From Sphingomonas sp. (GTDB lineage Bacteria; Pseudomonadota; Alphaproteobacteria; Sphingomonadales; Sphingomonadaceae), in NCBI RefSeq assembly GCF_017745215.1, contig NZ_JAGHZV010000007.1:124001-188000 (forward strand): DNA of 64,000 nucleotides, given 5' to 3'. The notes beneath the pieces are model-generated. The model saw only the letters and a program-made list of their open reading frames with translations, was not told the DNA's origin and ran no database searches. Positions within the stretch are counted from its first letter, which is position 1. Every line of letters begins with the position of its first letter. Below, in pieces: positions 18,548-27,396 of this stretch. A program made the position numbers and the translations under genes.

Positions 18548-19144
18548 ATGCGTCTGTATACCCTGTCCGCCCTGGTTGCGGGCGCGCTGCTGGCGAGCGG
18601 CTGCACGACGACGATGCGCGCCGGGCCGGTCGACGTGACGCGCTATCACCTCGGCAATCCGCTGGCGCCGGGCACGGTGAAGGTCGAGCCGGTGTCGGAC
18701 GCAACGACGCTGAGCCTTGAATTCCAGAGCTATGCGGCGGCGGTGCGCGATGGGCTCGCCCGCCAGGGCTTTACCCCGGCTGCGGAGGGCGCGCCGACCG
18801 ACTATGTCGCCGCGGTCACCTTCGTGCGCACCTCGCGCGGCTACGCGCGCAAGCCGCCGCCGGTGACGATCGGGCTCGGCGGCGGCAGCTATGGCAGTGG
18901 CGGCGGAGTCGGCGTGGGTGGGAGCTTCGGCATCGGCGGCGGCCGCGTCGAGCTCGTCTCGACCGAGCTGCGCGTCCAGTTGAAGCGCACCACCGATCAG
19001 ACGGTGGTATGGGAAGGCCGTGCGGTGACCGACGAAGCGATCGGCGCCAACGGCCAGTCGACCCAGGCGACCGCGGCGCGGCTGGCGGAGGCAATGTTCA
19101 AGGGCTTCCCCGGCGAGAGCGGCATCACTATCACAGTCAAATGA
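18548..19144 (+). CDS. DUF4136-like lipoprotein
   Basis: A 198-residue lipoprotein: signal peptide with lipobox LLASGC (Cys18), then a domain like DUF4136 with the typical glycine-rich insertion (GLGGGSYGSGGGVGVGG) and the ending VWEGRAVTDEA. Anchoring in the outer membrane is likely. The start at 18548 follows a GAGGAG element. The stop overlaps the M14 start by four bases (ATGA), so the two are coupled. Confidence 0.8.
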   Translation: MRLYTLSALVAGALLASGCTTTMRAGPVDVTRYHLGNPLAPGTVKVEPVSDATTLSLEFQSYAAAVRDGLARQGFTPAAEGAPTDYVAAVTFVRTSRGYARKPPPVTIGLGGGSYGSGGGVGVGGSFGIGGGRVELVSTELRVQLKRTTDQTVVWEGRAVTDEAIGANGQSTQATAARLAEAMFKGFPGESGITITVK

Positions 19145-20262
19145 CCATCCAGATCAACGCCGGTTTCGACAGCGGCAACATCCGCGTCGTGGGGACTGAG
19201 GGCGACCGCATCGACCTCGAGATCGTCAAGGATCATCTCTCGGACTTCTACCAATGGTTCCACTTCCGCGTGGCGGGGGCGGAGGGGCGCACGCTCACCT
19301 TCCGCATCGTCAATGCGGGGAGCGCGGCCTATGCCTTCGGCTGGCCGGGGTACAAGGCGCGCTGGAGCACCGACCGTGAGGCGTGGCGGCTCGCGCCCGA
19401 GACGAGCTATGCCGAGGGGGTGCTGAGCTTCACGCATGCGATCGAGGACGACCTGATCTGGTTCGCCTATTTCGCGCCCTATTCGATGGAGCGGCACCAT
19501 GACCTGGTGAGCCGTATCGCGCTGAAGCCCGGCGTGACGCTCCGCCAGCTCGGCACCACGCTCGACGGCCAGCCGCTCGATTGCCTGACGATGGGCTCCG
19601 GAAGCAAGCAGGTGTGGCTCTACGCCCGCCAGCATCCCGGCGAGACGATGGCCGAATGGTGGATGGAAGGCGCGCTCGAGAAGCTGACCGATCCGGATGA
19701 CGCGACCGCGCAGGCGCTGCGGGCCAAGGCGACGATCCACGTCGTGCCCAACATGAACCCCGACGGATCACGGCGCGGGCACCTGCGCACCAATGCCGCG
19801 GGGATCAACCTCAACCGCGAATGGCATGCGCCGACGCTCGAGAAGAGCCCCGAAGTGCTGTGCGTGCGGAACGCGATGGACGAGACCGGCGTCGACTTCG
19901 CGATGGACGTCCACGGCGACGAAGCGATCCCGGCGAACTTCCTCGCGGGCTTCGAAGGCATCCCCAGCTGGACCGACGCGCTCGGCGAGAAATTCTACGA
20001 CTATGCCCGGCGGCTGGCGGCAGCGACGCCCGAGTTCCAGCTCGACCTGGGCTATGAGAAGTCGGCGCCGGGGCAGGCGAACCTGTCGATGTCGACCAAC
20101 CAGCTGGCCGAGCGCTTCGGCGCGGTGTCGATGACGCTGGAGATGCCGTTCAAGGACCACCAGGTGAACGCCGACGCCGAATATGGCTGGTCGCCGGTCC
20201 GCTGCAAGGCGCTGGCGCATGCGTGCCTGGAGACGCTGGCGGGGATGATCGACGAGATCTGA
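19141..20262 (+). CDS. M14-family zinc carboxypeptidase
   Basis: A 373-residue protein with the M14 N-terminal beta domain (about 1-115) followed by the carboxypeptidase domain. Zinc ligands are in ARQHPGETMAEWW (HxxE) and in the later VHGDEA region; NLNREW is the substrate-binding Asn-Arg. It resembles the cytosolic carboxypeptidase/6 subgroup, which removes C-terminal or side-chain amino acids; no signal peptide is visible, so it should be cytoplasmic. It is coupled to the lipoprotein gene in front and directly abuts the GNAT gene behind. Confidence 0.9.
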   Translation: MTIQINAGFDSGNIRVVGTEGDRIDLEIVKDHLSDFYQWFHFRVAGAEGRTLTFRIVNAGSAAYAFGWPGYKARWSTDREAWRLAPETSYAEGVLSFTHAIEDDLIWFAYFAPYSMERHHDLVSRIALKPGVTLRQLGTTLDGQPLDCLTMGSGSKQVWLYARQHPGETMAEWWMEGALEKLTDPDDATAQALRAKATIHVVPNMNPDGSRRGHLRTNAAGINLNREWHAPTLEKSPEVLCVRNAMDETGVDFAMDVHGDEAIPANFLAGFEGIPSWTDALGEKFYDYARRLAAATPEFQLDLGYEKSAPGQANLSMSTNQLAERFGAVSMTLEMPFKDHQVNADAEYGWSPVRCKALAHACLETLAGMIDEI

Positions 20263-20721
20263 ATGGAGATCCGCGACGGGGGCCTTGACGAACCGGCGGT
20301 GATCGAGCTGCTGCGGCTGCATGCCGCGGGGATGCTAGAGAATTCGCCGGCGGAGAGCTGCCATTTCCTCGATCTCTCGGGATTGAAAGTCCCTGAGGTG
20401 AGCTTCTGGAGCGTCTGGGAGGGCGAGGCGCTGCTCGCGATCGGAGCGCTGAAGGCGCTCGATCCGGCGCACGGCGAGATCAAGTCGATGCGGACCGCGC
20501 CCGACCAGCTGCGCAAGGGCGCGGCGGCGGCGTTGTTGCAGCATATCCTCGATGTCGCCCGGGCTCGGGGCCATGCGCGGCTGAGCCTCGAGACGGGGTC
20601 CTCGCCCGCGTTCGTGCCGGCGATCGCGCTCTACCAGCGCTTCGGCTTCGAGGACTGCGGGGCGTTCGGCGACTATCCCAGGGACGATCCGTTCAGCCGG
20701 TTCCTCACGCTGACCCTCTGA
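20263..20721 (+). CDS. GNAT-family N-acetyltransferase, paralog 1
   Basis: A 152-residue GNAT protein starting right after the M14 stop codon. It has the acetyl-CoA site (KSMRTAPDQLRKGAAAALL) and the usual closing ALYQRFGFEDCGAFGDY. The motif order matches YjdJ/PhnO-like small acetyltransferases. It is clearly related to the next gene and the two form a tandem pair. The substrate is unknown. Confidence 0.88.
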   Translation: MEIRDGGLDEPAVIELLRLHAAGMLENSPAESCHFLDLSGLKVPEVSFWSVWEGEALLAIGALKALDPAHGEIKSMRTAPDQLRKGAAAALLQHILDVARARGHARLSLETGSSPAFVPAIALYQRFGFEDCGAFGDYPRDDPFSRFLTLTL

Positions 20722-20850
20722 CAACGCGAGCAATTCGACACTTTTGCCCGATCGTGGCCCAAATGTCGCAATCGCAATCGACAAGCTTGTTACGCTTACG
20801 TTACCGTCAAGCGAATCAGACCAAGGTCGCTCGGGGGATCGAAGGCCCAG

Positions 20851-21309
20851 ATGGAAATCCGTGAAGGGGGGCTGGACGATCCGGCCGTCATCGAACTGCT
20901 GCGGCTGCATCTCGAAAGCGTGCGCGCCAATCCGACGCCGGGCGGCGCGCATGTGCTCGACCGCGCGGCGCTGAAGGCAAACGACATCACCTTCTGGAGC
21001 GCGTGGCGCGGCGACGAGCTGATCGGCTGCAGCGCGATCCGCGAGTTCGAGCCCGGGCACGGCGAGATCAAGTCGATGCGCACCGCGCCCAACCAGCTCC
21101 GCCGCGGCGCGGGGATGGCGCTGATGGCGCATATGCTCGGCGTCGCGCGCGAGCGGGCGTACAAGCGGTTGAGCCTCGAGACCGGCGCGACCCCCGAGTT
21201 CGAGGCGGCGCAGGCGCTGTACCGGCAGATGGGCTTCACCTATTGCGGGCCGTTCGGCGCCTATCGCGACGACCCGATGAGCAAGTTCATGACGCGGGTG
21301 CTGCTCTAG
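20851..21309 (+). CDS. GNAT-family N-acetyltransferase, paralog 2
   Basis: Also 152 residues, and aligned end to end with the preceding gene without gaps beyond one or two residues: both begin MEIR-GGLD-PAVIELLRLH and share GHGEIKSMRTAPNQLR-type cores. This indicates local duplication followed by divergence. A 129-base spacer separates them, so it may have its own promoter. Its last 23 bases overlap the 3' end of a small convergent gene. Confidence 0.88.
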   Translation: MEIREGGLDDPAVIELLRLHLESVRANPTPGGAHVLDRAALKANDITFWSAWRGDELIGCSAIREFEPGHGEIKSMRTAPNQLRRGAGMALMAHMLGVARERAYKRLSLETGATPEFEAAQALYRQMGFTYCGPFGAYRDDPMSKFMTRVLL

Positions 21310-21514
21310 CCGTCCACCAGCGCCGCAGCGCCACCAGCGACCACACGCCCTCGACCAGCCCGAACGGCCAGGCGCCCTGGAGGAAGCCGTAGACCGAGCC
21401 GAGCGCGCAGGCCGCCGCGAAGCCGAGGATCCACCACGGCGAGCGCGCTTCGAGCGCGTAGCAGAGCAGCATCGCGCTGACCGCGAACAGGCCGAACCAG
21501 GTGAGCGCGTCCAT
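21287..21514 (-). CDS. Small membrane protein
   Basis: A 75-residue protein with about three hydrophobic helices and a short basic C-terminus ([14 protein letters not shown]). It resembles small conserved inner-membrane proteins of sphingomonads in size and composition, but no named family is recognised. ATG at 21514. Its 3' end overlaps that of the second GNAT gene by 23 bases, and gpmA starts 59 bases away in the other direction. Confidence 0.55.
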   Translation of the reverse strand: MDALTWFGLFAVSAMLLCYALEARSPWWILGFAAACALGSVYGFLQGAWPFGLVEGVWSLVALRRWWTARAAPAS

Positions 21515-21573
21515 CGCGTCGTCTCCTCCTCCCCTGGTTGACAGGGTGCGGCGCGGCGAACAAGGGAGCGGCC

Positions 21574-22260
21574 ATGCCAAAGCTCGTCCTGATCCGTCAC
21601 GGCCAGTCGGCCTGGAACCTCGAGAACCGCTTCACCGGCTGGTGGGACGTCGACCTGACCGAGAAGGGCGAGCAGGAAGCCTGGGACGCGGGACTGCTGA
21701 TGAAGGAGAAGGGGCTCGACTTCGACCTCGCCTTCACCAGCTTCCAGACGCGCGCGATCAAGACGCTGCACCTGGCGCTCGAGGCGATGGCCCGGCTGTG
21801 GCTGCCCGAGGAGAAGAGCTGGAAGCTCAACGAGCGTCACTATGGCGGGCTCACCGGGCTCGACAAGGCGGAAACGGCCGCGAAGCACGGCGACGAGCAG
21901 GTCAAGCTCTGGCGCCGCAGCTTCGACGTGCCGCCGCCGCTCCCCGAGGAGGGCAGCCCCTGGGACCTCTCCAAGGACGTGCGCTACCATGGCGTCGCGA
22001 TCCCGCAGACCGAGAGCCTGAAGGACACGATCGCGCGGGTGCTGCCCTATTGGGACGAGCGGATCGCGCCCGAGCTCAAGGCGGGCAAGCGGGTGGTGAT
22101 CGCGGCGCACGGCAATTCGCTGCGCGCGCTGGTCAAGCACCTCTCGGGGATCTCGGACGCCGAGATCACGGGCCTCGAGATCCCGACCGGGCAGCCGATC
22201 GTCTATGAGCTCGACGAGGGGCTGAACGAAGTCGAGCGCTATTATCTGAGCGAGCGGTGA
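21574..22260 (+). CDS. gpmA: 2,3-bisphosphoglycerate-dependent phosphoglycerate mutase
   Basis: A 228-residue histidine phosphatase-fold enzyme interconverting 3- and 2-phosphoglycerate. The phospho-histidine motif is [20 protein letters not shown]; the second His is in [33 protein letters not shown] is the dPGM signature. The ATG at 21574 is preceded by a GGGAG element. Length and motifs are normal for GpmA. Confidence 0.97.
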   Translation: MPKLVLIRHGQSAWNLENRFTGWWDVDLTEKGEQEAWDAGLLMKEKGLDFDLAFTSFQTRAIKTLHLALEAMARLWLPEEKSWKLNERHYGGLTGLDKAETAAKHGDEQVKLWRRSFDVPPPLPEEGSPWDLSKDVRYHGVAIPQTESLKDTIARVLPYWDERIAPELKAGKRVVIAAHGNSLRALVKHLSGISDAEITGLEIPTGQPIVYELDEGLNEVERYYLSER

Positions 22261-22328
22261 TCTTCAGAGAGGTTGCCCTCTCCGCGCGCCCTGACTAGGA
22301 ACCTCGCTTTCCGCGAACGGGGCAGGGC

Positions 22329-22808
22329 ATGACACCGCTGGTCGGCATCATCATGGGCAGCACTTCCGACTGGGAGACGATGCGCCATGCCGCCGAGGTG
22401 CTGGGCAAGCTCGAGGTGGCGCACGAGACCAGGGTCGTCTCGGCGCACCGCACGCCGCAGCGGCTCTACGACTATGCGACCGGTGCCGCGGCGCGCGGGC
22501 TCAAGGTGATCGTCGCCGGCGCGGGCGGCGCCGCGCACCTCCCCGGCATGGCGGCATCGATGACGCATTTGCCGGTGCTCGGCGTGCCGGTCGAGTCCAA
22601 GGCCCTGAAGGGTCTCGATAGCCTCTATTCGATCGTCCAGATGCCCGGCGGCGTGCCGGTGGGAACGCTGGCGATCGGCAAGGCGGGCGCGATCAACGCG
22701 GGGCTGCTCGCGGCATCGATCCTCGCGCTGGGCGACGAAGGCCTGTCGGCGCGGCTCCAGGCATGGCGCGCCGAACAGACCGCGAGCGTGGCGACCGATC
22801 CCGAATGA
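22329..22808 (+). CDS. purE: N5-carboxyaminoimidazole ribonucleotide mutase PurE
   Basis: A 159-residue class I PurE, which moves the carboxyl group from N5-CAIR to CAIR in purine synthesis. Visible signatures: [21 protein letters not shown], and [14 protein letters not shown]. It overlaps purK by four bases (ATGA), and the two enzymes act one after the other, so coupled expression fits. Confidence 0.98.
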   Translation: MTPLVGIIMGSTSDWETMRHAAEVLGKLEVAHETRVVSAHRTPQRLYDYATGAAARGLKVIVAGAGGAAHLPGMAASMTHLPVLGVPVESKALKGLDSLYSIVQMPGGVPVGTLAIGKAGAINAGLLAASILALGDEGLSARLQAWRAEQTASVATDPE

Positions 22809-23875
22809 GCGCGATCCCCCCGGGCGGCACGATCGGCATCCTGGGCAGCGGCCAGCTGGGCCGGATGCTCGGGATGGCGGCGGCGGCGCTGGGCTATCGC
22901 ATCCATGTCTACGCCCCCGACAGCGGGCCGGCGTGCGATGTCGCGGCGAGCTTCAGCCAGGGCGGCTGGGACGACGCGGTGGCGCTCGGCCGGTTCGCCG
23001 CGGGGTGCGACGTCGTCACCTATGAGTTCGAGAATGTGCCGGTGGCGCCGCTCGAAGGCGTCGCGCGGCACGTCCCGCTCCGGCCCGGCACGCGCCCGCT
23101 CGAAGTCGCGCAGTCGCGGTTCGACGAGAAGCGCTTCGTCCAGGCGCTGGGCGGCACCACCGCGCCGTTCCGGCTGGTCGAGAGCGAAGGCGCGCTGGCG
23201 GCGGCGATCGCCGAGCTCGGCTGCCCCGCGATCCTCAAGACCAACCGCATGGGCTATGACGGCAAGGGCCAGGCGCGGATCGTCGAGCCCGGCGACGCGG
23301 CGGCGGCCTGGGCGGCGGTGGGCGGCCAGCCTTCGGTGCTCGAGGGGTTCGTGACCTTCGCGCACGAATTCTCGCTGCTCGTCGCGCGCGGGGCGGACGG
23401 CGAGACGGTGACCTATCCGGTGCCGTGGAACGAGCATCGCGGCGGGATCCTCCACCGCTCGAGCGTACCCGCGCCGGCCGAAGTCGAAGCGCAGGCTGGC
23501 GCAGCGGTGAAGCTTGCGGTGCGCGTGGCGGAGGCGCTGGACTATGTCGGGGTGCTGGCGCTCGAGTTCTTCGTGACCGCGGACGGGCCGGTGTTCAACG
23601 AAATGGCGCCGCGCGTGCACAACAGCGGGCATTGGACGATCGAAGGCGCGGAGACGTCGCAGTTCGAGAACCATGTCCGCGCGATCTGCGGATTGCCGCT
23701 GGGGGTTACCGGGCTGACCGGCGCGCGCGTCGAGATGATCAATTTGATCGGCACCGATGCGGCCGATTGGGAAGCGCTGCTGGAGGAGCCGGGGGTGCAC
23801 CTCCACCTCTACGGCAAGCACGAGGCTCGGCCGGGGCGCAAGATGGGGCATGTGACTAGGGTCTGGCGTTCCTGA
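22805..23875 (+). CDS. purK: N5-carboxyaminoimidazole ribonucleotide synthase PurK
   Basis: A 356-residue ATP-grasp enzyme that makes N5-CAIR from AIR, bicarbonate and ATP. It shows the N-terminal Rossmann-like motif [13 protein letters not shown], the ATP-grasp region ([13 protein letters not shown]), and the catalytic [26 protein letters not shown]. The ATG at 22805 overlaps the purE stop. A REP-like repeat and a GC hairpin follow. Confidence 0.97.
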   Translation: MSAIPPGGTIGILGSGQLGRMLGMAAAALGYRIHVYAPDSGPACDVAASFSQGGWDDAVALGRFAAGCDVVTYEFENVPVAPLEGVARHVPLRPGTRPLEVAQSRFDEKRFVQALGGTTAPFRLVESEGALAAAIAELGCPAILKTNRMGYDGKGQARIVEPGDAAAAWAAVGGQPSVLEGFVTFAHEFSLLVARGADGETVTYPVPWNEHRGGILHRSSVPAPAEVEAQAGAAVKLAVRVAEALDYVGVLALEFFVTADGPVFNEMAPRVHNSGHWTIEGAETSQFENHVRAICGLPLGVTGLTGARVEMINLIGTDAADWEALLEEPGVHLHLYGKHEARPGRKMGHVTRVWRS

Positions 23876-23878
23876 TGG

Positions 23879-23996
23879 CCGTCATCCCGGCGAAAGCCGG
23901 GACCCAGGGCCGCGAGCGATGTCCTTCGTAACCCTGGGTCCCGGCTTTCGCCGGGATGACGAAGAAAGAGCTTTCGCCGGGATGACGAAGAAGGGA
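23879..23996. repeat. REP-like inverted repeat, copy 5, with a 26-base tandem duplication of its right end
   Basis: The inverted repeat spans 23879-23961. Its right-arm end plus flank (23945-23970) is repeated directly at 23971-23996, differing only in the last bases. It lies between the convergent purK gene and the small gene at 24082. Confidence 0.88.
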
Positions 23997-24025
23997 TGGC
24001 GCGATCCTCCCGCCCGCCAAAACCA

Positions 24026-24057
24026 AAGGGCCCGCCTCCTTCCGGAAGCGGGCCCTT
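24026..24057. terminator. Bidirectional intrinsic terminator
   Basis: A perfect 10-base stem (AAGGGCCCGC at 24026-24035, reverse complement at 24048-24057). On the minus strand it is followed by a T-rich run (TTTGGTTTT), which fits termination of the small gene ending at 24082; on the plus strand CTTCGTTCGTTC follows, which fits purK. Confidence 0.75.
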
Positions 24058-24081
24058 CGTTCGTTCAGCCCTCAGGCGATG

Positions 24082-24381
24082 TCAGGCGCGCGTGCCCGTG
24101 ATCGGGAAGCTGCCGAACATGCCCGCGGTGACGGTGCCGCTCAGGTTGTCGCCGTCGATCTTCACGTCGAAGTCGAGCGTCATCGGCATCGGCACGGTGA
24201 TGTCGAACTGGCCGGTCAGCTGGTCGCCGTTGACCTTGCCGTTCTTGACCTCGGTGGTGCCCATCCCGCCGGCATAATTGCCGGTGAAGGTGCCGCCGCT
24301 GCTGCTGACCGTCAGCACTGCCGCCTGATCGCCCATCGGCGACTTGGTGACCGTGTTCCAGCTGCCATCCACATTCGCCAT
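24082..24381 (-). CDS. Conserved hypothetical protein, beta-barrel-like
   Basis: A 99-residue cytoplasmic protein of alternating short strands (LTVSSSGGTFTGNY, VNGDQLTGQFDI, DFDVKIDGDNLSGTV). The repeated pattern of G-x-L/F-x-G turns looks like a small lipocalin-like or up-and-down barrel seen in conserved sphingomonad proteins annotated as hypothetical. No signal peptide. It lies 12 bases after the M16 peptidase gene and is likely co-transcribed with it. Confidence 0.65.
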   Translation of the reverse strand: MANVDGSWNTVTKSPMGDQAAVLTVSSSGGTFTGNYAGGMGTTEVKNGKVNGDQLTGQFDITVPMPMTLDFDVKIDGDNLSGTVTAGMFGSFPITGTRA

Positions 24382-24393
24382 CGTCCGCTCTCC

Positions 24394-27243
24394 TCAGTTG
24401 CCGGCGCCGGCCGGCTTTGCCGGGATCACTTCGACCGTCAGCCCGAGGCCGTCAAGCTGCGGCTTGACCTTCGCCGCATCGCCCACGACCACCCAGACGA
24501 ACTTCGACGGGTCCAAAGCCGAGCGTGCCGCAGCGTCAAGCTGGGGTCCGGCGAGCGCGCGATATTTTTGCGCGATCGAGTTGTAATAATCGTCCGGGCG
24601 CTTGAGCAGGTCGTTGGTCTGCATCGCGCCGAGAACCGCGCCCGAAGTCTCGAATCGGCCCGCAAGCTCGCGGACGTCGCCGTTGACCGTGCGGGTCAGC
24701 TCCTCGGGAGTCACGCCGGCGGTGGTGAGGAACGCCTTGGTGATCTCCATCAGCGACTTGATCGATTCGCCGGTCTTGTCGGCCTGGACCGGGGCATTGA
24801 TGACATAGGGCACCGCCCGCTCGAGGCGCGAGAAGCCGCCGCGGGCGCCGTAGGACCAGTGCTTGTTCTCGCGCAGGTCCATGTTGATGCGCGAGAGGAA
24901 GCCCGAACCGAGCACTTCGTTCGCGGTCAGCACCGGCAGCAGCTCGTCCGAGGGGACGAGGCTGGTCATCTGGCCGGCGAGGATCAGCGACTGCGGCGAA
25001 TTGGGCCGGTCGACGAGCACGATCTTGGGCGCGGCCGAGACCGGCGCCGCGGCGAAGGCCTTGACCCCCGCCGGGCCTTCGCCCTGCCAGCCGCCGAAGC
25101 GCTTCTCGAACGCCGCCTTCACATCGGCGAGCGGCAGGTCGCTCACCACGAAGATCTTGGCCTTGTCCGGGCGGATCCACGCCTTCTTGAACGCGATCAG
25201 GTCGTCGCGGGTCAGCGCCTTGACCACCGCCGGATCGCCCGAGCCCGCGCCGAGCTTGGCGTAGGGATGGTCGGGGCCGTAGAGCAGCCCCGGCATGGTG
25301 CGGCCGCCCAGCCCCTCGGGCGAGGTCATCTCCTGCGCGATGCCGGTGAGCAGCGTGGCGCGCAGCCGCTCGACTTCGGCCGGGGCGAAGGCCGGGTTGA
25401 GCACCACGTCCTGGAACAGGTCGAGCGCGCCGGCGAGGTTGGGGCTCGGCACGTCGAGCGAGAGATAGGTGCGGTCGGCCGAGCTGCCGCCGCCGATGTC
25501 GGCGCCGTAGCGCTCCTTCTCGGCCGCGAGCTCGCCCGAATCGCGCGTCGCCGTGCCTTCGTCGATCAGCGTGAGCATCAATTGCTGGGTGCCGAGCTTG
25601 CCCGCCGGATCGGCCGCAGCGCCGGCGTCGAAGCTCATCACCGCCTGGGTGACCGGCACCGCGGTGCGGTGCGCATAGACGATCTCGATGCCGTTGCTGA
25701 GCTTGGTGCGCTCGACCGCGGGGAAGTCGAGCTTGCCGTCGCCCACCACCTCGGGGAGCGGCCCGCGCGTGCCCTTGACCTTCTCCTGCGCCGGGCCGGT
25801 CGCCTTGGCGACGGGCTGGGCCTCCTCATAGGCGCCGCGGTCGCCCGGCTCGACGAGCACGGTGAGCGCGGGGCGCGTGAGCCACTTGGCCGCGGCGGCC
25901 TTCACGCTCGCCGGCGTGACCGAGGCGACCGCCTGGAGCTCCTTCTTATAATGGAGCGGATCGTTCGAGTAGAGCTCGCCCTGCGCGAGCGCGACGGCCT
26001 TGCCGCCGAAGCCGCCGACCGATTCGAGGCCCTCGATCGTGCCCGCCGCCGAGGTGGTGGCGACGCGCTGGACCTCGTCCGCGGTCGGGCCGGTCTTGAT
26101 CAGGTCGGCCATGATCTCGTCGAGCCGCTTGCTCACCGTCGCGACGTCGACGCCGGGGCGCACGACGACCTGGACCGTGAAGATGCCGAGCTGCGACATC
26201 GACTGGACGCCGGCGCCGGCCTGGACCGCGAGCTTCTCCTGGCGGACCAGGATGTTGTCGAGCCGCGAGCTGGCGAGCCCGCCGAGCACGCTGCCGAACA
26301 CGTCGAGCGGTGTCGCGTCAGGGTCGTTGAGGCCCGGCACCGCCCAGGTGCGCAGCAGCAGAGTCGCGGCGACGCGGTCCTTGATCGCCACCGTCTTCGG
26401 CGCGGCGAGCGTGGGGATCGGCACGTTGGGCTTCACCGTCTCGGGCCCGCGCGGGATGCCGCCGAAATATTTCTCGACCAGCGGCTTGGCGGTCTTGAGG
26501 TCGATGTCGCCGGCGAGGACGAGCACCGCGTTGTTGGGGCCGTAGTGGCTGGTGAACCAGGTCTTCACGTCCTGGAGGCTCGCCTTGTCGAGGTCCGACA
26601 TCGAGCCGATCGGCGTGTGGCCATAGGGGTTGCCCGCCAGCAGTTCGTCGAGGACCTTGTAGTAGACGAGGCCATAGGGGCGGTTGTCGTTCTGGCGCTT
26701 CTCGTTCTGGACGACGCCGCGCTGCTCGTCGAGCACGTCCTGGGTGATCGCGCCGGTGAGCCAGCCCATGCGGTCGCTCTCGAGGAACAGCGCGCGCTCG
26801 AGCGCGGCGGTGGGGACGGTCTCGAAATAATTGGTGCGGTCGAAGCTGGTGGTGCCGTTGAAATCGGTGGCGCCGACCTGCTTCAGGGGCTCGAAGAAGT
26901 CGTTCGGCGCATTCTCCGAGCCGTTGAACATCAGATGCTCGAACAAATGGGCGAAGCCGGTCTTGCCCGCGGGCTCGTGCTTCGAGCCGACGTCGTACCA
27001 GACCGAGACCGCCACGATCGGCGCCTTGCGATCGGTGTGGACGAGGACGCGCAGGCCGTTGGGCAGCGTGAATGCCTGATAGGGGATGTCGACGCGCTTC
27101 ACGAGCTCGGCGACCGGCACCGGCTTGGCGAGCGGCGCCTTGGCGGAAGCAGCGGCGGGCGCGGGCGTCGTCGCGGTCTGGGCGAGCGCGGGCGTTGCGA
27201 GCGCGACGGCGAGTGCGCTGCACGAGAGAAGCAAGGATTTCAT
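24394..27243 (-). CDS. Exported M16-family metallopeptidase, two-domain
   Basis: A 949-residue protein with a signal peptide (cleavage near PALAQ, residue 22). The inverted zinc motif HxxEH is HLFEH at residues 99-103, with the downstream Glu region expected about 75 residues later. A second M16 half (about residue 500 on) lacks the zinc motif, as usual for pitrilysin-type enzymes fused in one chain. It should act in the periplasm or on the cell surface, degrading peptides. The ATG at 27243 gives the signal peptide. Confidence 0.93.
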   Translation of the reverse strand: MKSLLLSCSALAVALATPALAQTATTPAPAAASAKAPLAKPVPVAELVKRVDIPYQAFTLPNGLRVLVHTDRKAPIVAVSVWYDVGSKHEPAGKTGFAHLFEHLMFNGSENAPNDFFEPLKQVGATDFNGTTSFDRTNYFETVPTAALERALFLESDRMGWLTGAITQDVLDEQRGVVQNEKRQNDNRPYGLVYYKVLDELLAGNPYGHTPIGSMSDLDKASLQDVKTWFTSHYGPNNAVLVLAGDIDLKTAKPLVEKYFGGIPRGPETVKPNVPIPTLAAPKTVAIKDRVAATLLLRTWAVPGLNDPDATPLDVFGSVLGGLASSRLDNILVRQEKLAVQAGAGVQSMSQLGIFTVQVVVRPGVDVATVSKRLDEIMADLIKTGPTADEVQRVATTSAAGTIEGLESVGGFGGKAVALAQGELYSNDPLHYKKELQAVASVTPASVKAAAAKWLTRPALTVLVEPGDRGAYEEAQPVAKATGPAQEKVKGTRGPLPEVVGDGKLDFPAVERTKLSNGIEIVYAHRTAVPVTQAVMSFDAGAAADPAGKLGTQQLMLTLIDEGTATRDSGELAAEKERYGADIGGGSSADRTYLSLDVPSPNLAGALDLFQDVVLNPAFAPAEVERLRATLLTGIAQEMTSPEGLGGRTMPGLLYGPDHPYAKLGAGSGDPAVVKALTRDDLIAFKKAWIRPDKAKIFVVSDLPLADVKAAFEKRFGGWQGEGPAGVKAFAAAPVSAAPKIVLVDRPNSPQSLILAGQMTSLVPSDELLPVLTANEVLGSGFLSRINMDLRENKHWSYGARGGFSRLERAVPYVINAPVQADKTGESIKSLMEITKAFLTTAGVTPEELTRTVNGDVRELAGRFETSGAVLGAMQTNDLLKRPDDYYNSIAQKYRALAGPQLDAAARSALDPSKFVWVVVGDAAKVKPQLDGLGLTVEVIPAKPAGAGN

Positions 27244-27396
27244 GAGTCGAGGGTCCCCGGGGATTGCGATGGCGCGACCATAGCGTGCGACCAACCGGCT
27301 GCAACAAAAACTGTGTTGCTTAAGCACGTCACCTTTGCGCGGCAGCGGATTTGCTCTAGCTGGGCGCACCATCCCCCCATGAGCGGAAAGTCCTGA

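Noticed and set aside
24079..27396. A very long open frame on the strand opposite the M16 peptidase gene
   Set aside because: It mirrors a well-supported gene in GC-rich DNA and its translation is low-complexity Arg/Glu/His with no family; similar shadows lie opposite the acylase (29187-31433), the large receptor (42454-45528) and 50049-53183.
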